A stretch of DNA of 64,000 bases, taken from contig CP073692.1 of NCBI GenBank assembly GCA_018228665.1, positions 248,001-312,000 of the forward strand. Direction: 5' to 3'. Under the pieces are notes generated by a model. It worked only from the letters and a program-made list of their open reading frames with translations, had not been told where the DNA came from and searched no databases. Positions 46,015 through 55,617 of the stretch are shown piece after piece. The position numbers and the translations under genes were made by a program. This stretch comes from Faecalicatena sp. Marseille-Q4148. GTDB taxonomy: Bacteria; Bacillota; Clostridia; Lachnospirales; Lachnospiraceae. Each line of letters starts with the position of its first letter. The stretch's first letter is position 1.

Positions 46015-47829
46015 GTGGCGACAATCGATCAGAGTAAGATTCGAAATTTTTGTATTATCGCACATATCGATCATGGAAAATCAACACTTGCAGACCGTAT
46101 CATTGAGATGACAGGGCTTTTGACAAGCCGTGAGATGAAGGCTCAGGTGCTTGACAATATGGAACTTGAGCAGGAACGCGGAATTACGATCAAATCACAG
46201 GCTGTCCGTGTTGTATATAAGGCAAAGGACGGTCAGGAATATATTTTTAATTTAATTGATACGCCGGGACATGTGGATTTTAACTATGAAGTGTCAAGAA
46301 GTCTGGCGGCATGTGATGGGGCGATTCTTGTTGTGGATGCAGCTCAGGGTGTGGAGGCGCAGACGCTGGCGAACGTTTATCTGGCGTTAGATCACGATCT
46401 GGATGTGATTCCGGTCATTAATAAAGTGGATCTTCCGAGTGCGAGACCGGAGGAAGTCATCGAAGAGATAGAAGATGTTATTGGAATTGAGGCGCAGGAC
46501 GCACCTCTGATTTCAGCGAAGACAGGACTGAATGTGGAAGAGGTACTGGAACAGATTGTTCACAAACTGCCATCTCCTACAGGCAATCCGGATGCGCCGC
46601 TTCAGGCATTGATCTTTGACTCTGTATATGATTCTTACAAGGGAGTTATTGTATTCTGCCGCCTGAAAGAAGGCACGATCAAGAAGGGAACAACCATCCG
46701 CATGATGGCAACAGGCGCCCAGGCAGAAGTTGTGGAAGTCGGATATTTTGGCGCCGGTCAGTTCATTCCGTGCGACGAACTGAGCGCCGGAATGGTAGGA
46801 TATGTTACAGCCAGTCTGAAGAATGTAAAAGATACCCGTGTCGGCGATACGATTACAGATGCGAATCGCCCTTGTGAGAAACCTTTGCCGGGATATAAGA
46901 AGGTAAATCCTATGGTATATTGCGGAATGTATCCGGCAGATGGAGCGAAATATCAGGATTTGCGGGATGCGCTTGAAAAACTGCAGCTCAATGATGCTGC
47001 ACTTCAGTTTGAGCCGGAGACATCGGTGGCGCTTGGATTTGGCTTCCGCTGTGGTTTTCTTGGCTTGCTGCATCTGGAAATTATCCAGGAACGGTTGGAG
47101 CGGGAATACAATCTGGATCTTGTGACAACTGCACCGAGTGTTATTTATAAAGTGCATAAGATGAACGGAGAAGTCATTGACCTGACGAATCCGTCCAATC
47201 TTCCGGATCAGACGGAGATTGACTATATGGAAGAACCGATGGTCCGGGCTGAGATTATGGTAACATCTGAATTTATCGGAGCAATCATGGATCTGTGTCA
47301 GGAACGCCGGGGAATTTATGAAGGAATGGAATATATTGAGGAAACCCGCGCTGTATTAAAATACCGTCTGCCTTTGAATGAGATTATTTATGATTTCTTT
47401 GATGCCTTGAAATCAAGATCAAGAGGTTATGCTTCCTTTGATTACGAAATGACAGGCTATGAGAGATCTGAACTTGTGAAACTAGATATTCTGATCAATC
47501 GTGAAGAGATGGATGCATTATCCTTTATCGTTTTTGCAGATTCAGCGTATGAGCGTGGAAGAAAGATGTGTGAAAAGCTGAAAGAAGAGATTCCGCGTCA
47601 GCTTTTTGAAATTCCGATTCAGGCGGCAATCGGAAGCAAGATCATTGCAAGGGAAACTGTAAAAGCCATGAGGAAAGATGTGCTTGCCAAGTGTTATGGT
47701 GGAGATATTTCCCGTAAGAAAAAGCTTCTGGAAAAACAGAAGGAAGGAAAGAAACGTATGCGCCAGGTTGGAAATGTAGAAATTCCGCAGAAGGCGTTTA
47801 TGAGCGTTCTGAAATTGGACGATAAATAA
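46015..47829 (+). CDS. lepA: Elongation factor 4 (LepA) GTPase
   Basis: 604 aa, GTG start after GGAGG. G1 [14 protein letters not shown]2/G3 [10 protein letters not shown] and DTPGHVDF, G4 NKVDLPSA; domains II, III and V follow, and the LepA-specific C-terminal domain ends [19 protein letters not shown]. It moves stalled ribosomes back or speeds recycling. In Clostridia lepA is usually next to hemW; here grdX follows after 22 nt. Confidence 0.97.
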   Translation: MATIDQSKIRNFCIIAHIDHGKSTLADRIIEMTGLLTSREMKAQVLDNMELEQERGITIKSQAVRVVYKAKDGQEYIFNLIDTPGHVDFNYEVSRSLAACDGAILVVDAAQGVEAQTLANVYLALDHDLDVIPVINKVDLPSARPEEVIEEIEDVIGIEAQDAPLISAKTGLNVEEVLEQIVHKLPSPTGNPDAPLQALIFDSVYDSYKGVIVFCRLKEGTIKKGTTIRMMATGAQAEVVEVGYFGAGQFIPCDELSAGMVGYVTASLKNVKDTRVGDTITDANRPCEKPLPGYKKVNPMVYCGMYPADGAKYQDLRDALEKLQLNDAALQFEPETSVALGFGFRCGFLGLLHLEIIQERLEREYNLDLVTTAPSVIYKVHKMNGEVIDLTNPSNLPDQTEIDYMEEPMVRAEIMVTSEFIGAIMDLCQERRGIYEGMEYIEETRAVLKYRLPLNEIIYDFFDALKSRSRGYASFDYEMTGYERSELVKLDILINREEMDALSFIVFADSAYERGRKMCEKLKEEIPRQLFEIPIQAAIGSKIIARETVKAMRKDVLAKCYGGDISRKKKLLEKQKEGKKRMRQVGNVEIPQKAFMSVLKLDDK

Positions 47830-47851
47830 CAAGGAAAGTGAGGACAAACCG

Positions 47852-48241
47852 ATGTGGGAATTAGAAAAGGCAACGCTGATCACAAATAATGATCGCGTGT
47901 ATGAAAAGTACAAAAATGACCTGGAAGTAATTCTGCTCAAAACATACGAGGAGGTACTTCTAAAAACAAGAGACCTTGTGTATGATCGACATGTACTGTT
48001 GACGCATCCGCAGGCTTCTAGTTTAAAACCGAATCAGACACCGTACCGTTCGGTTGTTGTGTACCCAAAGGGTGAAGAGGATAATATGAAAGATATCATG
48101 TTGATTGAAAAATGTATTGAAACATTCCGTCAATGGCAGGATATCGCCAAGACACCGGATTCTTATGAAGAGAAGGTGGCAAATGACTTTAAAACGATTG
48201 ACCTATCAGTAATTGACAATATTATCCCTCGAATCTGTTAA
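47852..48241 (+). CDS. grdX: GrdX family protein
   Basis: 129 aa. LITNNDRVYEKYKNDLEVILL followed by LLTHPQASSLKPNQTPYRSVVVYP matches GrdX, the small protein at the head of glycine-reductase clusters; its role is unknown. Only 22 nt after lepA, so it may be read from the lepA transcript, and 33 nt before the TetR gene. It shows that the downstream genes belong to the grd family system. Confidence 0.85.
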   Translation: MWELEKATLITNNDRVYEKYKNDLEVILLKTYEEVLLKTRDLVYDRHVLLTHPQASSLKPNQTPYRSVVVYPKGEEDNMKDIMLIEKCIETFRQWQDIAKTPDSYEEKVANDFKTIDLSVIDNIIPRIC

Positions 48242-48274
48242 ACGGTTTTACTACAGATACAAAGGGGAATAAGA

Positions 48275-49018
48275 ATGACGTCAGAAAAAGATTGTTTGCA
48301 TAAAGTTCCGTCAGAAAAAGAAAATTCCGGATATTTTAAAGGGTTGTCCAGAAGAGATTATATTCAAAAGGCGTATGACTTGATTCAGAAAGAAGGAATC
48401 CAGGCGGTATCGATCAGAAGGATCGCACAGGAGTTAGGGTGCTCTTCTGCCAGTTTATATCGACATTTTGAAAATCGGGATGAATTGTTATATTATGCAG
48501 AGCTTAGAACACTGAAGAATTATATTGTGCGTCTGAATCAGGCAGAACGGACTTGGAAAAATATATGGGATATCTATGTTGGAATATGGGACTGTTATGC
48601 AAGAGAAGCATTTGCAAATCCGGAAGCATATAACCTTTTATTTTTTACATATACGAATGAGAAGCTTCAGACATCAATCCGGGAATATTATGATATGTTT
48701 CCGGAAGACATTCGCGATTCAAACCAATTTTTCAGCGCGATGCTCCAGACGCCTGATTTTATGGGGCGAGATTTTGAAGTATGTAAGAAATGTGTTCGTG
48801 CAAATGTAATCTCATTTGAGAATGCACTTCGGATGAACCGGATGGTATGTATGCTTTATAAGGGATATCTGAAGACGATACTGGATGACGGAATTGAAGA
48901 ACATCGAATGGAAGCGCGCGTGAACCAGTTCGTTGACGATGTGGACCGTATTGTTATGTCACTTGCAAAAGATATGAAAGGATATCAGGGATATCGAAAG
49001 CGAAATTTAAAGAACTGA
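48275..49018 (+). CDS. TetR-family regulator of the grd module
   Basis: 247 aa. A ~30-residue charged tail comes before the helix-turn-helix YIQKAYDLIQKEGIQAVS and IRRIAQELGCSSASLYRHF (residues about 30-75). The rest is an all-helical ligand-binding domain. It follows grdX in the same direction and is separated from grdE by a terminator. Likely binds TTATCGCGATAA at 49153 and 49249 and is released by the substrate of the system. Confidence 0.88.
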   Translation: MTSEKDCLHKVPSEKENSGYFKGLSRRDYIQKAYDLIQKEGIQAVSIRRIAQELGCSSASLYRHFENRDELLYYAELRTLKNYIVRLNQAERTWKNIWDIYVGIWDCYAREAFANPEAYNLLFFTYTNEKLQTSIREYYDMFPEDIRDSNQFFSAMLQTPDFMGRDFEVCKKCVRANVISFENALRMNRMVCMLYKGYLKTILDDGIEEHRMEARVNQFVDDVDRIVMSLAKDMKGYQGYRKRNLKN

Positions 49019-49021
49019 TCA

Positions 49022-49052
49022 AAAGAACTGATGAAAGTCAGTTCTTTTTTTG
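49022..49052 (+). terminator. Terminator between TetR gene and grdE
   Basis: AAAGAACTGA (49022-49031) and TCAGTTCTTT (49038-49047) pair perfectly around 6 nt, followed by a T run. It isolates grdEB, which then needs its own promoter. Confidence 0.85.
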
Positions 49053-49145
49053 TTATTTTTGCATAAAATGATAATAGGAAAAAGCAATCAAAGAACTCTA
49101 TTTATAGATAAAAGTGATAAAAAAGAAAAAAATAATTAAAAACAC

Positions 49146-49174
49146 TTGAATGTTATCGCGATAAGTTGTACAAT
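49146..49174 (+). promoter_or_regulatory. grdE promoter with operator in the spacer
   Basis: -35 TTGAAT (49146-49151), 17-bp spacer, -10 TACAAT (49169-49174). The spacer holds the perfect 12-bp palindrome TTATCGCGATAA (49153-49164), so a bound repressor would directly block RNA polymerase. The CG-rich core stands out in a strongly AT-rich region. Confidence 0.8.
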
Positions 49175-49248
49175 AAGCACAAGTTAAGAAACGGTACAGA
49201 AAGAAAAAAATAAGAGAACTGCCAATATCATATTTTTTTCAAAGTAAG

Positions 49249-49260
49249 TTATCGCGATTA
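49249..49260 (+). promoter_or_regulatory. Second copy of the grd operator
   Basis: TTATCGCGATTA (49249-49260) matches the promoter palindrome at 11 of 12 bases and lies 24 bp before the grdE start, 96 bp (about nine helical turns) from the first site. Confidence 0.75.
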
Positions 49261-49284
49261 CAAATTAAAAGGAGGGACCTATAT

Positions 49285-50571
49285 ATGAAATTGGAATTAG
49301 GTAAAATTGTGATCAAAGATATCCAATTTGCAGACAGAACGTATGTCAAAGATCAAGTACTCTATGTGAACAAAGAAGAAGTTGAAAAACTGGTACTCGA
49401 GGATGATAAACTGTTAGAATGTCATTTGGATATCGCACGTCCGGGCGACAGCACTCGTATTACACCGGTTAAGGATGTTATCGAGCCACGTGTAAAAGTA
49501 AGCGGCGGAGAGATTTTCCCGGGAGTGATTGGAAAAGTTACACCAACAGTTGGTGAAGGAAGAACACATGCACTTGATGGATGCTGCGTTGTTACCGTTG
49601 GTAGAATCGTAGGATTCCAGGAAGGTGTTATTGATATGAGCGGTCCGGCAGCAGATTACTGTCCATTCTCTAAGACAGTAAATCTTTGTGTTGTTATCGA
49701 ACCACAGGAAGGACTTGAAACACACGTTTATGAGAAAGCCGGACGTATGGCTGGATTAAAAGTTGCAGCATACCTCGGTGAAGCAGGAAGAAACGTAGAA
49801 CCTGATACATTAGAAGTATTTGAAACAAAACCAATCTTCGAACAGGCTCAGATGTATCCGGATCTTCCAAAAGTAGGATATGTTCATATGCTTCAGTCTC
49901 AGGGACTTCTCCATGATACATATTATTATGGCGTAGATGCAAAACAGTTTGTTCCTACATTTATGTATCCAACAGAGATTATGGACGGTGCAATCGTATC
50001 CGGTAACTGTGTTGCTCCTTGTGATAAAGTTACAACATATCATCATTTCCATAACCCGGTTATTGAAGACTGCTTCAAACATCATGGAAAAGATATCAAC
50101 TTTATGGGTGTTATCCTGACAAATGAGAACGTATTCCTTGCAGACAAAGAAAGACATTCAGATATGGTTGCAAAACTTGCTGAGTGGATGGGACTGGATG
50201 GTGTGCTGATCACAGAAGAAGGATATGGTAACCCAGATACAGACCTTATGATGAACTGCCGTAAAGTAGAGAGAAAGGGCGTTAAAGTTGTATTAATTAC
50301 AGACGAATTCCCAGGAAAAGACGGAAAATCCCAGTCTCTTGCAGATACATGTGAAGAAGCAACAGCACTTGCATCTTGTGGTCAGGGTAACGCGACTCTT
50401 CACTTCCCAGCTATGGATAAAGTTATTGGTACACTGGATTACATCGAAAGCCAGATTGGTGGATGGGCTGGATGTATCAATCCGGATGGTTCTTTCGAAG
50501 CAGAACTTCAGATTATCATAGCATCAACAATTGCAAACGGCTTCAATAAGCTGGCAGCAAGAGGATATTAG
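49285..50571 (+). CDS. grdE: Glycine/sarcosine/betaine-reductase-type component B proprotein (GrdE-like)
   Basis: 428 aa, the normal length. Starts KLELGKIVIKDIQFADRT like GrdE/GrdG/GrdI. Asn241-Cys242 in IVSGNCVAPCDK is the conserved site where the proprotein is cut and Cys242 becomes a pyruvoyl group that binds the amine substrate. GGAGGGACC ribosome site. It pairs with the selenoprotein GrdB, 16 nt downstream. Which amine is used (glycine, sarcosine, betaine or other) cannot be told from sequence. Confidence 0.9.
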   Translation: MKLELGKIVIKDIQFADRTYVKDQVLYVNKEEVEKLVLEDDKLLECHLDIARPGDSTRITPVKDVIEPRVKVSGGEIFPGVIGKVTPTVGEGRTHALDGCCVVTVGRIVGFQEGVIDMSGPAADYCPFSKTVNLCVVIEPQEGLETHVYEKAGRMAGLKVAAYLGEAGRNVEPDTLEVFETKPIFEQAQMYPDLPKVGYVHMLQSQGLLHDTYYYGVDAKQFVPTFMYPTEIMDGAIVSGNCVAPCDKVTTYHHFHNPVIEDCFKHHGKDINFMGVILTNENVFLADKERHSDMVAKLAEWMGLDGVLITEEGYGNPDTDLMMNCRKVERKGVKVVLITDEFPGKDGKSQSLADTCEEATALASCGQGNATLHFPAMDKVIGTLDYIESQIGGWAGCINPDGSFEAELQIIIASTIANGFNKLAARGY

Positions 50572-50587
50572 AGAGGAGGCGCAACTT

Positions 50588-51907
50588 ATGGCAAAATATA
50601 AAGTTGTACATTATATAAATCAGTTCTTCGCCGGAATTGGTGGAGAGGAAAAAGCAGACATTCAGCCAGAAGTAAGAGAAAGTGTAATCGGACCTGGTAT
50701 GGCACTTGCAAAAGAATTGGGAGAAGATTACGAAATCGTGGCTACAGTGATCTGTGGAGATAACTATTTTGGTGAAAATCTTGATGAAGCAACAGATACA
50801 ATCATCGAGATGGTGAAAAAATACGAACCAGATGTATTCGTAGCAGGACCGGCATTCAATGCAGGACGTTACGGAGTAGCATGTGGTACAATTTGTAAAG
50901 CAGTAGAAGAAAGACTTGGCGTTCCGGTTATTACAGCACAGTATGAGGAAAACCCTGGTGTGGATATGTTCCGCAAAGACGTTATCATTGTTAAAACAGG
51001 CGATTCTTCAGCATCTATGAGAAAAGTTGTTCCGGTACTTGCTAATCTTGTTAAAAAACTTGCAACAGGCGAAGAAATCTTAGGACCGTCCATCGAAGGT
51101 TACCATGAAAGAGGTATCCGTGTGAACTACTTCGCAGAAGAAAGAGCATCTGCAAGAGCAGTAAAAATGCTTGTGAAGAAGATGAAGGGCGAAGAATTTG
51201 AGACAGATCTTCCGATGCCGAAATTTGACCGCGTAGATCCGGCCCCTCCTATTAAAGATATGAAACATGCAAAACTCGCGGTAGTTACATCCGGTGGTGT
51301 TGTTCCTACAGGTAATCCGGATCATATCGAATCCTCCAATGCGACTAAATTTGGTGTTTACTCCATTGAGGGTATGGATACAATGTCACCGGACGACTTT
51401 ACTACAATTCATGGTGGATATGACAGACAGTTTGTTATGGCAAATCCAAACCTTGTAGTTCCGCTTGATGTTCTTCGTGAAATGGAAAAAGACGGAGAAT
51501 TTGGTGAACTCGTTAACTACTTCTGCACAACAACCGGTACTGGTACAGCAACTGGTTCTGCAGCAAAATTTGGTGATGCTATTGGTAAGAGACTTGTTGA
51601 GGATCATGTAGACGGTGTTATCCTCGTCAGCACATGAGGTACCTGTACACGTTGCGGTGCAACGATGGTAAAAGGTATTGAAAAATATGGTCTTCCGGTA
51701 GTTCATATGGCTACAGTAGTTCCGATTTCTCTGACAATCGGTGCAAACAGAATTATCCCAGGCGTTGGTATTCCGTATCCACTTGGAGATCCGACACAGG
51801 GCGAAGTTGATTCTAAGAAGATCCGTAAGAAAATGGTTAGACGTGCACTGAAGGCTCTTCAGACTCCAGTTGATGGTCAGACTGTTTTTGAAAAAGATGA
51901 TTTCTAA
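50588..51907 (+). CDS. grdB: Selenocysteine-containing component B (GrdB-type), UGA read as Sec
   Basis: 439 aa when TGA 51635-51637 is read as selenocysteine (residue 350): VILVST-U-GTCTRCGATMV is the GrdB active-site motif UxxCxxC. The frame continues unbroken to TAA at 51907, with KGIEKYGLPVVHMATVVP and IPYPLGDP as in GrdB. ATG 50588 has GAGAGGAGG 6 nt ahead; the longer frame from 50531 overlaps grdE and is not used. A short stem-loop follows the UGA. Component B makes a selenoether with the substrate, then passes it to GrdA, which is not here. Confidence 0.93.
51635..51664 (+). promoter_or_regulatory. Selenocysteine UGA and SECIS-like hairpin
   Basis: UGA at 51635-51637; 12 nt later CGTTGC-GGT-GCAACG (51650-51664) forms a perfect 6-bp stem with a GGU loop, and ACCT (51641-51644) may pair with AGGT near 51674-51677 as an outer stem. 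Bacterial SECIS elements sit in this position and have a GG in the loop. Confidence 0.7.
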
Positions 51908-51923
51908 AATATAGCACTTTCAG

Positions 51924-51962
51924 TTGAGTGCGGTGCCAACCGTGCACCGCACTCAATTTTTT
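51924..51962 (+). terminator. Strong terminator after grdB
   Basis: TTGAGTGCGGTG (51924-51935) and CACCGCACTCAA (51945-51956) pair perfectly over 12 bp, followed by six T. The transporter gene downstream would then need readthrough or its own promoter. Confidence 0.92.
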
Positions 51963-52049
51963 ATTCACGGAAGGTTTTTGTGGATAAGGGAATTATAGAT
52001 TGTCATAAAATTGACAAAAGATAACCTGAAAAGGGATAGGAGGGTTTTT

Positions 52050-53189
52050 ATGGGTAACAGCGAAAAAGTTAGTTGGAAACGAGTATTAATTCTTGCAGGA
52101 GCAGTAATCGCCTTTACAATTGGTTCCGGATTTGCAACCGGACAGGAAATTATTCAGTACTTTACAGCATATGGAACAAAGAGTTTATTAGTTATTGCAG
52201 TGTTTGCGGTTGCATTTTTATACTATAACTTTAACTTTGCAAAAGCAGGTGCTGAGCAGAAATTTGAACGTGGTAATGACGTTTATAAATATTTCTGTGG
52301 GAAATATGTAGGTACATTCTGTGACTACTATTCAACAATTTTCTGTTACATGTCATTCTGGGTAATGATTGGTGGCGCTGCTTCTACATTACATCAGGAA
52401 TATGGTCTTCCACAGTGGGTTGGAGCTGTTATTTTAACAGTGCTGACAATTCTTACAGTAGTAGGTGGTCTGAATTCTCTTGTAGATGCCATTGGTATTG
52501 TTGGTCCGATTATCGTTGTGCTTTGTATCGGAATTGGTTTGATTACATGTATTTCAGATGGCGGTAACATTGCAGCAGGTCTTGAAGTTATTAAAGAAGG
52601 TGCATACGAAGGTGCAGCAGCCGGCGAGACAATTAAGAATGCCGGAGCAAACTGGCTGATTTCAGGTCTTTCTTATGCAGGTTTCGTACTTCTGTGGTTT
52701 GCAAGCTTTACAGCAGCATTAGGTGCAAAGAATAAGAAAAAAGACTTAAATTACGGTATCATCGGTGGTACAATTGCTGTTTGTGTAGCAATCGGTCTTG
52801 TATCTTTTGCACAGATTTCTAATATTAACACACCTATGGCAAATGGAGAAGCATATGTTTGGAATGCAGATATCCCGAACTTAATTCTTGCAATGGAAAT
52901 CTGGAAACCATTCTCTGCAATTTTTGCAATTGTTGTATTTGCAGGTATCTATACAACAGCTGTGCCGTTACTTTACAACCCGGCAGCAAGATTTGCCAAA
53001 GAAGGTACATCTCAGTTTAAGATTCTTACAATCGTGCTCGGAATCATTGGTCTGATTGTTGGTTTATTCCTTCCATTCAGAGTACTTGTAAATGTAATCT
53101 ATGTATTAAATGGATATGTAGGAGCAGTCCTGATCCTCTTCATGATCTGGAAGAATATTAAAGATTTCAGAGCAAAGAGAGCGAAATAA
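52050..53189 (+). CDS. YkvI-family membrane transporter
   Basis: 379 aa from ATG 52050 (GGAGGG 7 nt ahead); an ATG at 52011 lies too far up. About ten transmembrane segments. The N-terminus VIAFTIGSGFATGQEIIQYFTAYG is the signature of YkvI-type proteins, distantly related to LeuT-fold amino-acid transporters. Placed after grdEB, it probably imports the reductase substrate, or co-imports with sodium. It is not a BCCT carrier, which is the common betaine importer, arguing against betaine. Confidence 0.8.
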   Translation: MGNSEKVSWKRVLILAGAVIAFTIGSGFATGQEIIQYFTAYGTKSLLVIAVFAVAFLYYNFNFAKAGAEQKFERGNDVYKYFCGKYVGTFCDYYSTIFCYMSFWVMIGGAASTLHQEYGLPQWVGAVILTVLTILTVVGGLNSLVDAIGIVGPIIVVLCIGIGLITCISDGGNIAAGLEVIKEGAYEGAAAGETIKNAGANWLISGLSYAGFVLLWFASFTAALGAKNKKKDLNYGIIGGTIAVCVAIGLVSFAQISNINTPMANGEAYVWNADIPNLILAMEIWKPFSAIFAIVVFAGIYTTAVPLLYNPAARFAKEGTSQFKILTIVLGIIGLIVGLFLPFRVLVNVIYVLNGYVGAVLILFMIWKNIKDFRAKRAK

Positions 53190-53224
53190 AAGGTTTTCTC
53201 TTAAATGTCATATAATATAGAAGA

Positions 53225-53254
53225 AACTCGTCTAATTCAGGCGAGTTTTTTCTT
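53225..53254 (+). terminator. Terminator after the YkvI-like gene
   Basis: AACTCG (53225-53230) and CGAGTT (53242-53247) with an 11-nt loop and TTTTTCTTTTTT tail. Confidence 0.75.
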
Positions 53255-53319
53255 TTTTCCATTGATTCGACACATTTTTGTAGTAGAATAAAAAAGATCA
53301 TGTGTGACAGGAGAAACCA

Positions 53320-54402
53320 ATGAAAAAAATAAAGATTGCATTTGCCATGATCGGAGCTGATCTGTTGTTGCTTGTATTAGCAAGACGCTATGAAGCGATG
53401 GCAGAATGGTATGGCAATAGGATTTATCCGATTTGGTTACAGACACTGGGCAGAGTGTGCGGATGGTTTCCCGGTTCTGTAGTGGAATGGTTATTGTATG
53501 CGCTAGTTTTGACAGCAGCAATATGGTTTGGCAGATTTCTTATACAAATTCATCGGAAAACGTCGGGGACAAAACAGTTCTTTCTGAAAGGGGTGCAGCG
53601 GGCATTTCTGTTTAGTGCAGTATTATTTACGTTATATACTGTGACTTGTGGGATAAATTATTATAAAATGTCCTTTACAGAGACGTATGGGATTAGGAAA
53701 GAAGTTTATACAACGGAAGAATTGTATCGTGCATGCGAAATTCTGGTGGAACGAATGAATGAGCTGTATGATCAGGTTAGAAGAAATGAAACAGGAGAAA
53801 TGATTGTTTCAAAAGATGCACGCAGGGAAGCTGTGTCAGCAATGCAGGCGCTTGGAGCGTCTTATGAAAAACTGGAAGGATTCTATCCGCTGCCGAAAGG
53901 GCTTGCCGGATCATGGATTTTGTCGGTTCAAGGCTTGACAGGAGTTTATTCACCGTTTACGGTGGAAGCAAATTATAATAAGGAAATGACGGGGTATAAC
54001 CAACCCTTTACGATGTGCCATGAGTTGGCGCACCTGAAAGGTTTTATGCAGGAAGAAGAAGCAAATATGATTGGGTTTCTGGCATGTGAACAGTCGGAAA
54101 ATCCAGAATTTCGCTACAGCAGTGCGATGATGGGATGGATTTATTGTGGAAATGAATTGTATGACAGGGATAAGGAAAAATATCAAAGCCTGTCTGAACG
54201 GCTTCCAAAGGAAGCACACAAAGATCTGGAAGCGAATTCCCAGTTCTGGGATGAGCATGAGGGGATTATCTCTGAAGCTTCTGAAAAAGTCAACGATGCC
54301 TATCTGAAAGCCAATCGGCAGGAAGCGGGAGTGGAAAGCTATGATCAAGTAGCAGATCTGATCGTGCAGTATCTTATAAAGAAGGAGACAATATGGAAAT
54401 AG
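53320..54402 (+). CDS. DUF3810 family membrane protein, metallopeptidase-like
   Basis: 360 aa. Three N-terminal hydrophobic segments (about 5-20, 48-68, 85-105), then an outer domain with HELAHLKGFMQEEEANMIGFLAC (as HELAHLKGF and EEEANMIGF), a HExxH-type zinc site with a downstream Glu. DUF3810 is a predicted metalloprotease family. It overlaps hemW by 10 nt. Substrate unknown. Confidence 0.85.
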   Translation: MKKIKIAFAMIGADLLLLVLARRYEAMAEWYGNRIYPIWLQTLGRVCGWFPGSVVEWLLYALVLTAAIWFGRFLIQIHRKTSGTKQFFLKGVQRAFLFSAVLFTLYTVTCGINYYKMSFTETYGIRKEVYTTEELYRACEILVERMNELYDQVRRNETGEMIVSKDARREAVSAMQALGASYEKLEGFYPLPKGLAGSWILSVQGLTGVYSPFTVEANYNKEMTGYNQPFTMCHELAHLKGFMQEEEANMIGFLACEQSENPEFRYSSAMMGWIYCGNELYDRDKEKYQSLSERLPKEAHKDLEANSQFWDEHEGIISEASEKVNDAYLKANRQEAGVESYDQVADLIVQYLIKKETIWK

Positions 54403-55580
54403 CTATTATGAAGAAAAAAGAATTGGAGATTTATATTCACATTCCTTTTTGTGTAAGAAAATGTGCGTACTGTGATTTTCTGTCAGGTCCGGCAGCACCG
54501 GAAGAACAGAAGGCATATGTGCGGGCGCTTATCAAAGAGATTAGGGCAGCCGCTTGTTATAGAAGCCGATATGAAGTGACAACGATATTTTTCGGCGGTG
54601 GGACGCCTTCGCTTTTAGCGGGAGAGCAGCTTGATGAAATTATGAAAGCGATAAAGGAGAGTTTTCTTATCAGAAAAGATGCAGAGATTACAATGGAAAT
54701 GAATCCCGGAACAGCGAACAGGGAAAAATTAAAAGCATATCGGCGGGTGGGAATTAACCGATTGAGCATTGGACTGCAGTCGGCAAATAATCAGGAATTA
54801 AAGATACTGGGACGAATACACACGTTTGAAACTTTTTTAGAGACGTATCAGATGGCAAGAGAAGAAGGATTTGATAATATTAATGTAGATCTGATGTCGG
54901 CGCTTCCGGGACAGACAGAGGAGAGTTATGAAGAGACGGTCCAAAAGGTACTTACACTTGCACCAGAGCATATTTCTTCCTATAGTTTGATTATTGAAGA
55001 GGGAACGCCGTTTTTTGAATGGTATGGCAAAGGAGAATCAGGCAATATGCCGGAACTTCCGGACGAGGATACAGAACGCTGTATGTACAGACGGACGAAA
55101 GAACTTCTGGAGGAGGCAGGATATTACCGCTATGAAGTGTCTAACTATGCACTTCCGGGAAAAGAATGTCGCCATAATATTGGATATTGGGAGCGGAAAG
55201 ATTATCTTGGATTCGGGATCGGGGCGGCATCACTGCTTGAGGAAAACCGTTTTTCTAATGTACGGGACAGAAGTGTCTATGTGCAGGCGTTGGAGCAATA
55301 CGAAGGAGAAGAAGTGTTTGCGGCAATCCGGACAGAGAAAGAAGTACTTTCAAAGGAGGATCAGATGAGTGAAACAATGATTCTTGGACTCCGCATGATG
55401 AAGGGAATAGCAAAAGACGAATTTCACAAACGATTTGGAAAAGCGATGGATGAAGTGTATGGCGATGTTCTTAAAAAATATATTGACTGGAATCTTCTGG
55501 AACTGACACAAGACAATCGTGTGCGTTTTACAGAGCAGGGAATTTCAGTCAGCAATATTGTTCTGGCAGATTTTTTGTAG
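54393..55580 (+). CDS. hemW: Heme chaperone HemW, radical SAM
   Basis: 395 aa. CVRKCAYCDF (about residues 21-30) binds the 4Fe-4S cluster and SAM, FFGGGTPS follows. It lacks the extra Cys arrangement of true HemN, as expected for HemW, a heme chaperone. ATG 54393 is set by AAGGAGACA; it lies inside the DUF3810 gene end. The lepA-hemW-hrcA order is kept apart from the grd insertion. GC-normal. Confidence 0.92.
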   Translation: MEIAIMKKKELEIYIHIPFCVRKCAYCDFLSGPAAPEEQKAYVRALIKEIRAAACYRSRYEVTTIFFGGGTPSLLAGEQLDEIMKAIKESFLIRKDAEITMEMNPGTANREKLKAYRRVGINRLSIGLQSANNQELKILGRIHTFETFLETYQMAREEGFDNINVDLMSALPGQTEESYEETVQKVLTLAPEHISSYSLIIEEGTPFFEWYGKGESGNMPELPDEDTERCMYRRTKELLEEAGYYRYEVSNYALPGKECRHNIGYWERKDYLGFGIGAASLLEENRFSNVRDRSVYVQALEQYEGEEVFAAIRTEKEVLSKEDQMSETMILGLRMMKGIAKDEFHKRFGKAMDEVYGDVLKKYIDWNLLELTQDNRVRFTEQGISVSNIVLADFL

Positions 55581-55617
55581 AAGCTGCCTGTTTTATAGAT
55601 TTTTTATATTTAGGATG

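Noticed and set aside
50588..51637. grdB as a pseudogene because of the internal TGA
   Set aside because: The TGA falls at the family's known selenocysteine position, and the frame goes on with the conserved motif.
51665..51907. Separate 80-aa gene after the grdB stop
   Set aside because: It is the C-terminal end of GrdB read through the selenocysteine UGA; no ribosome binding site precedes it.
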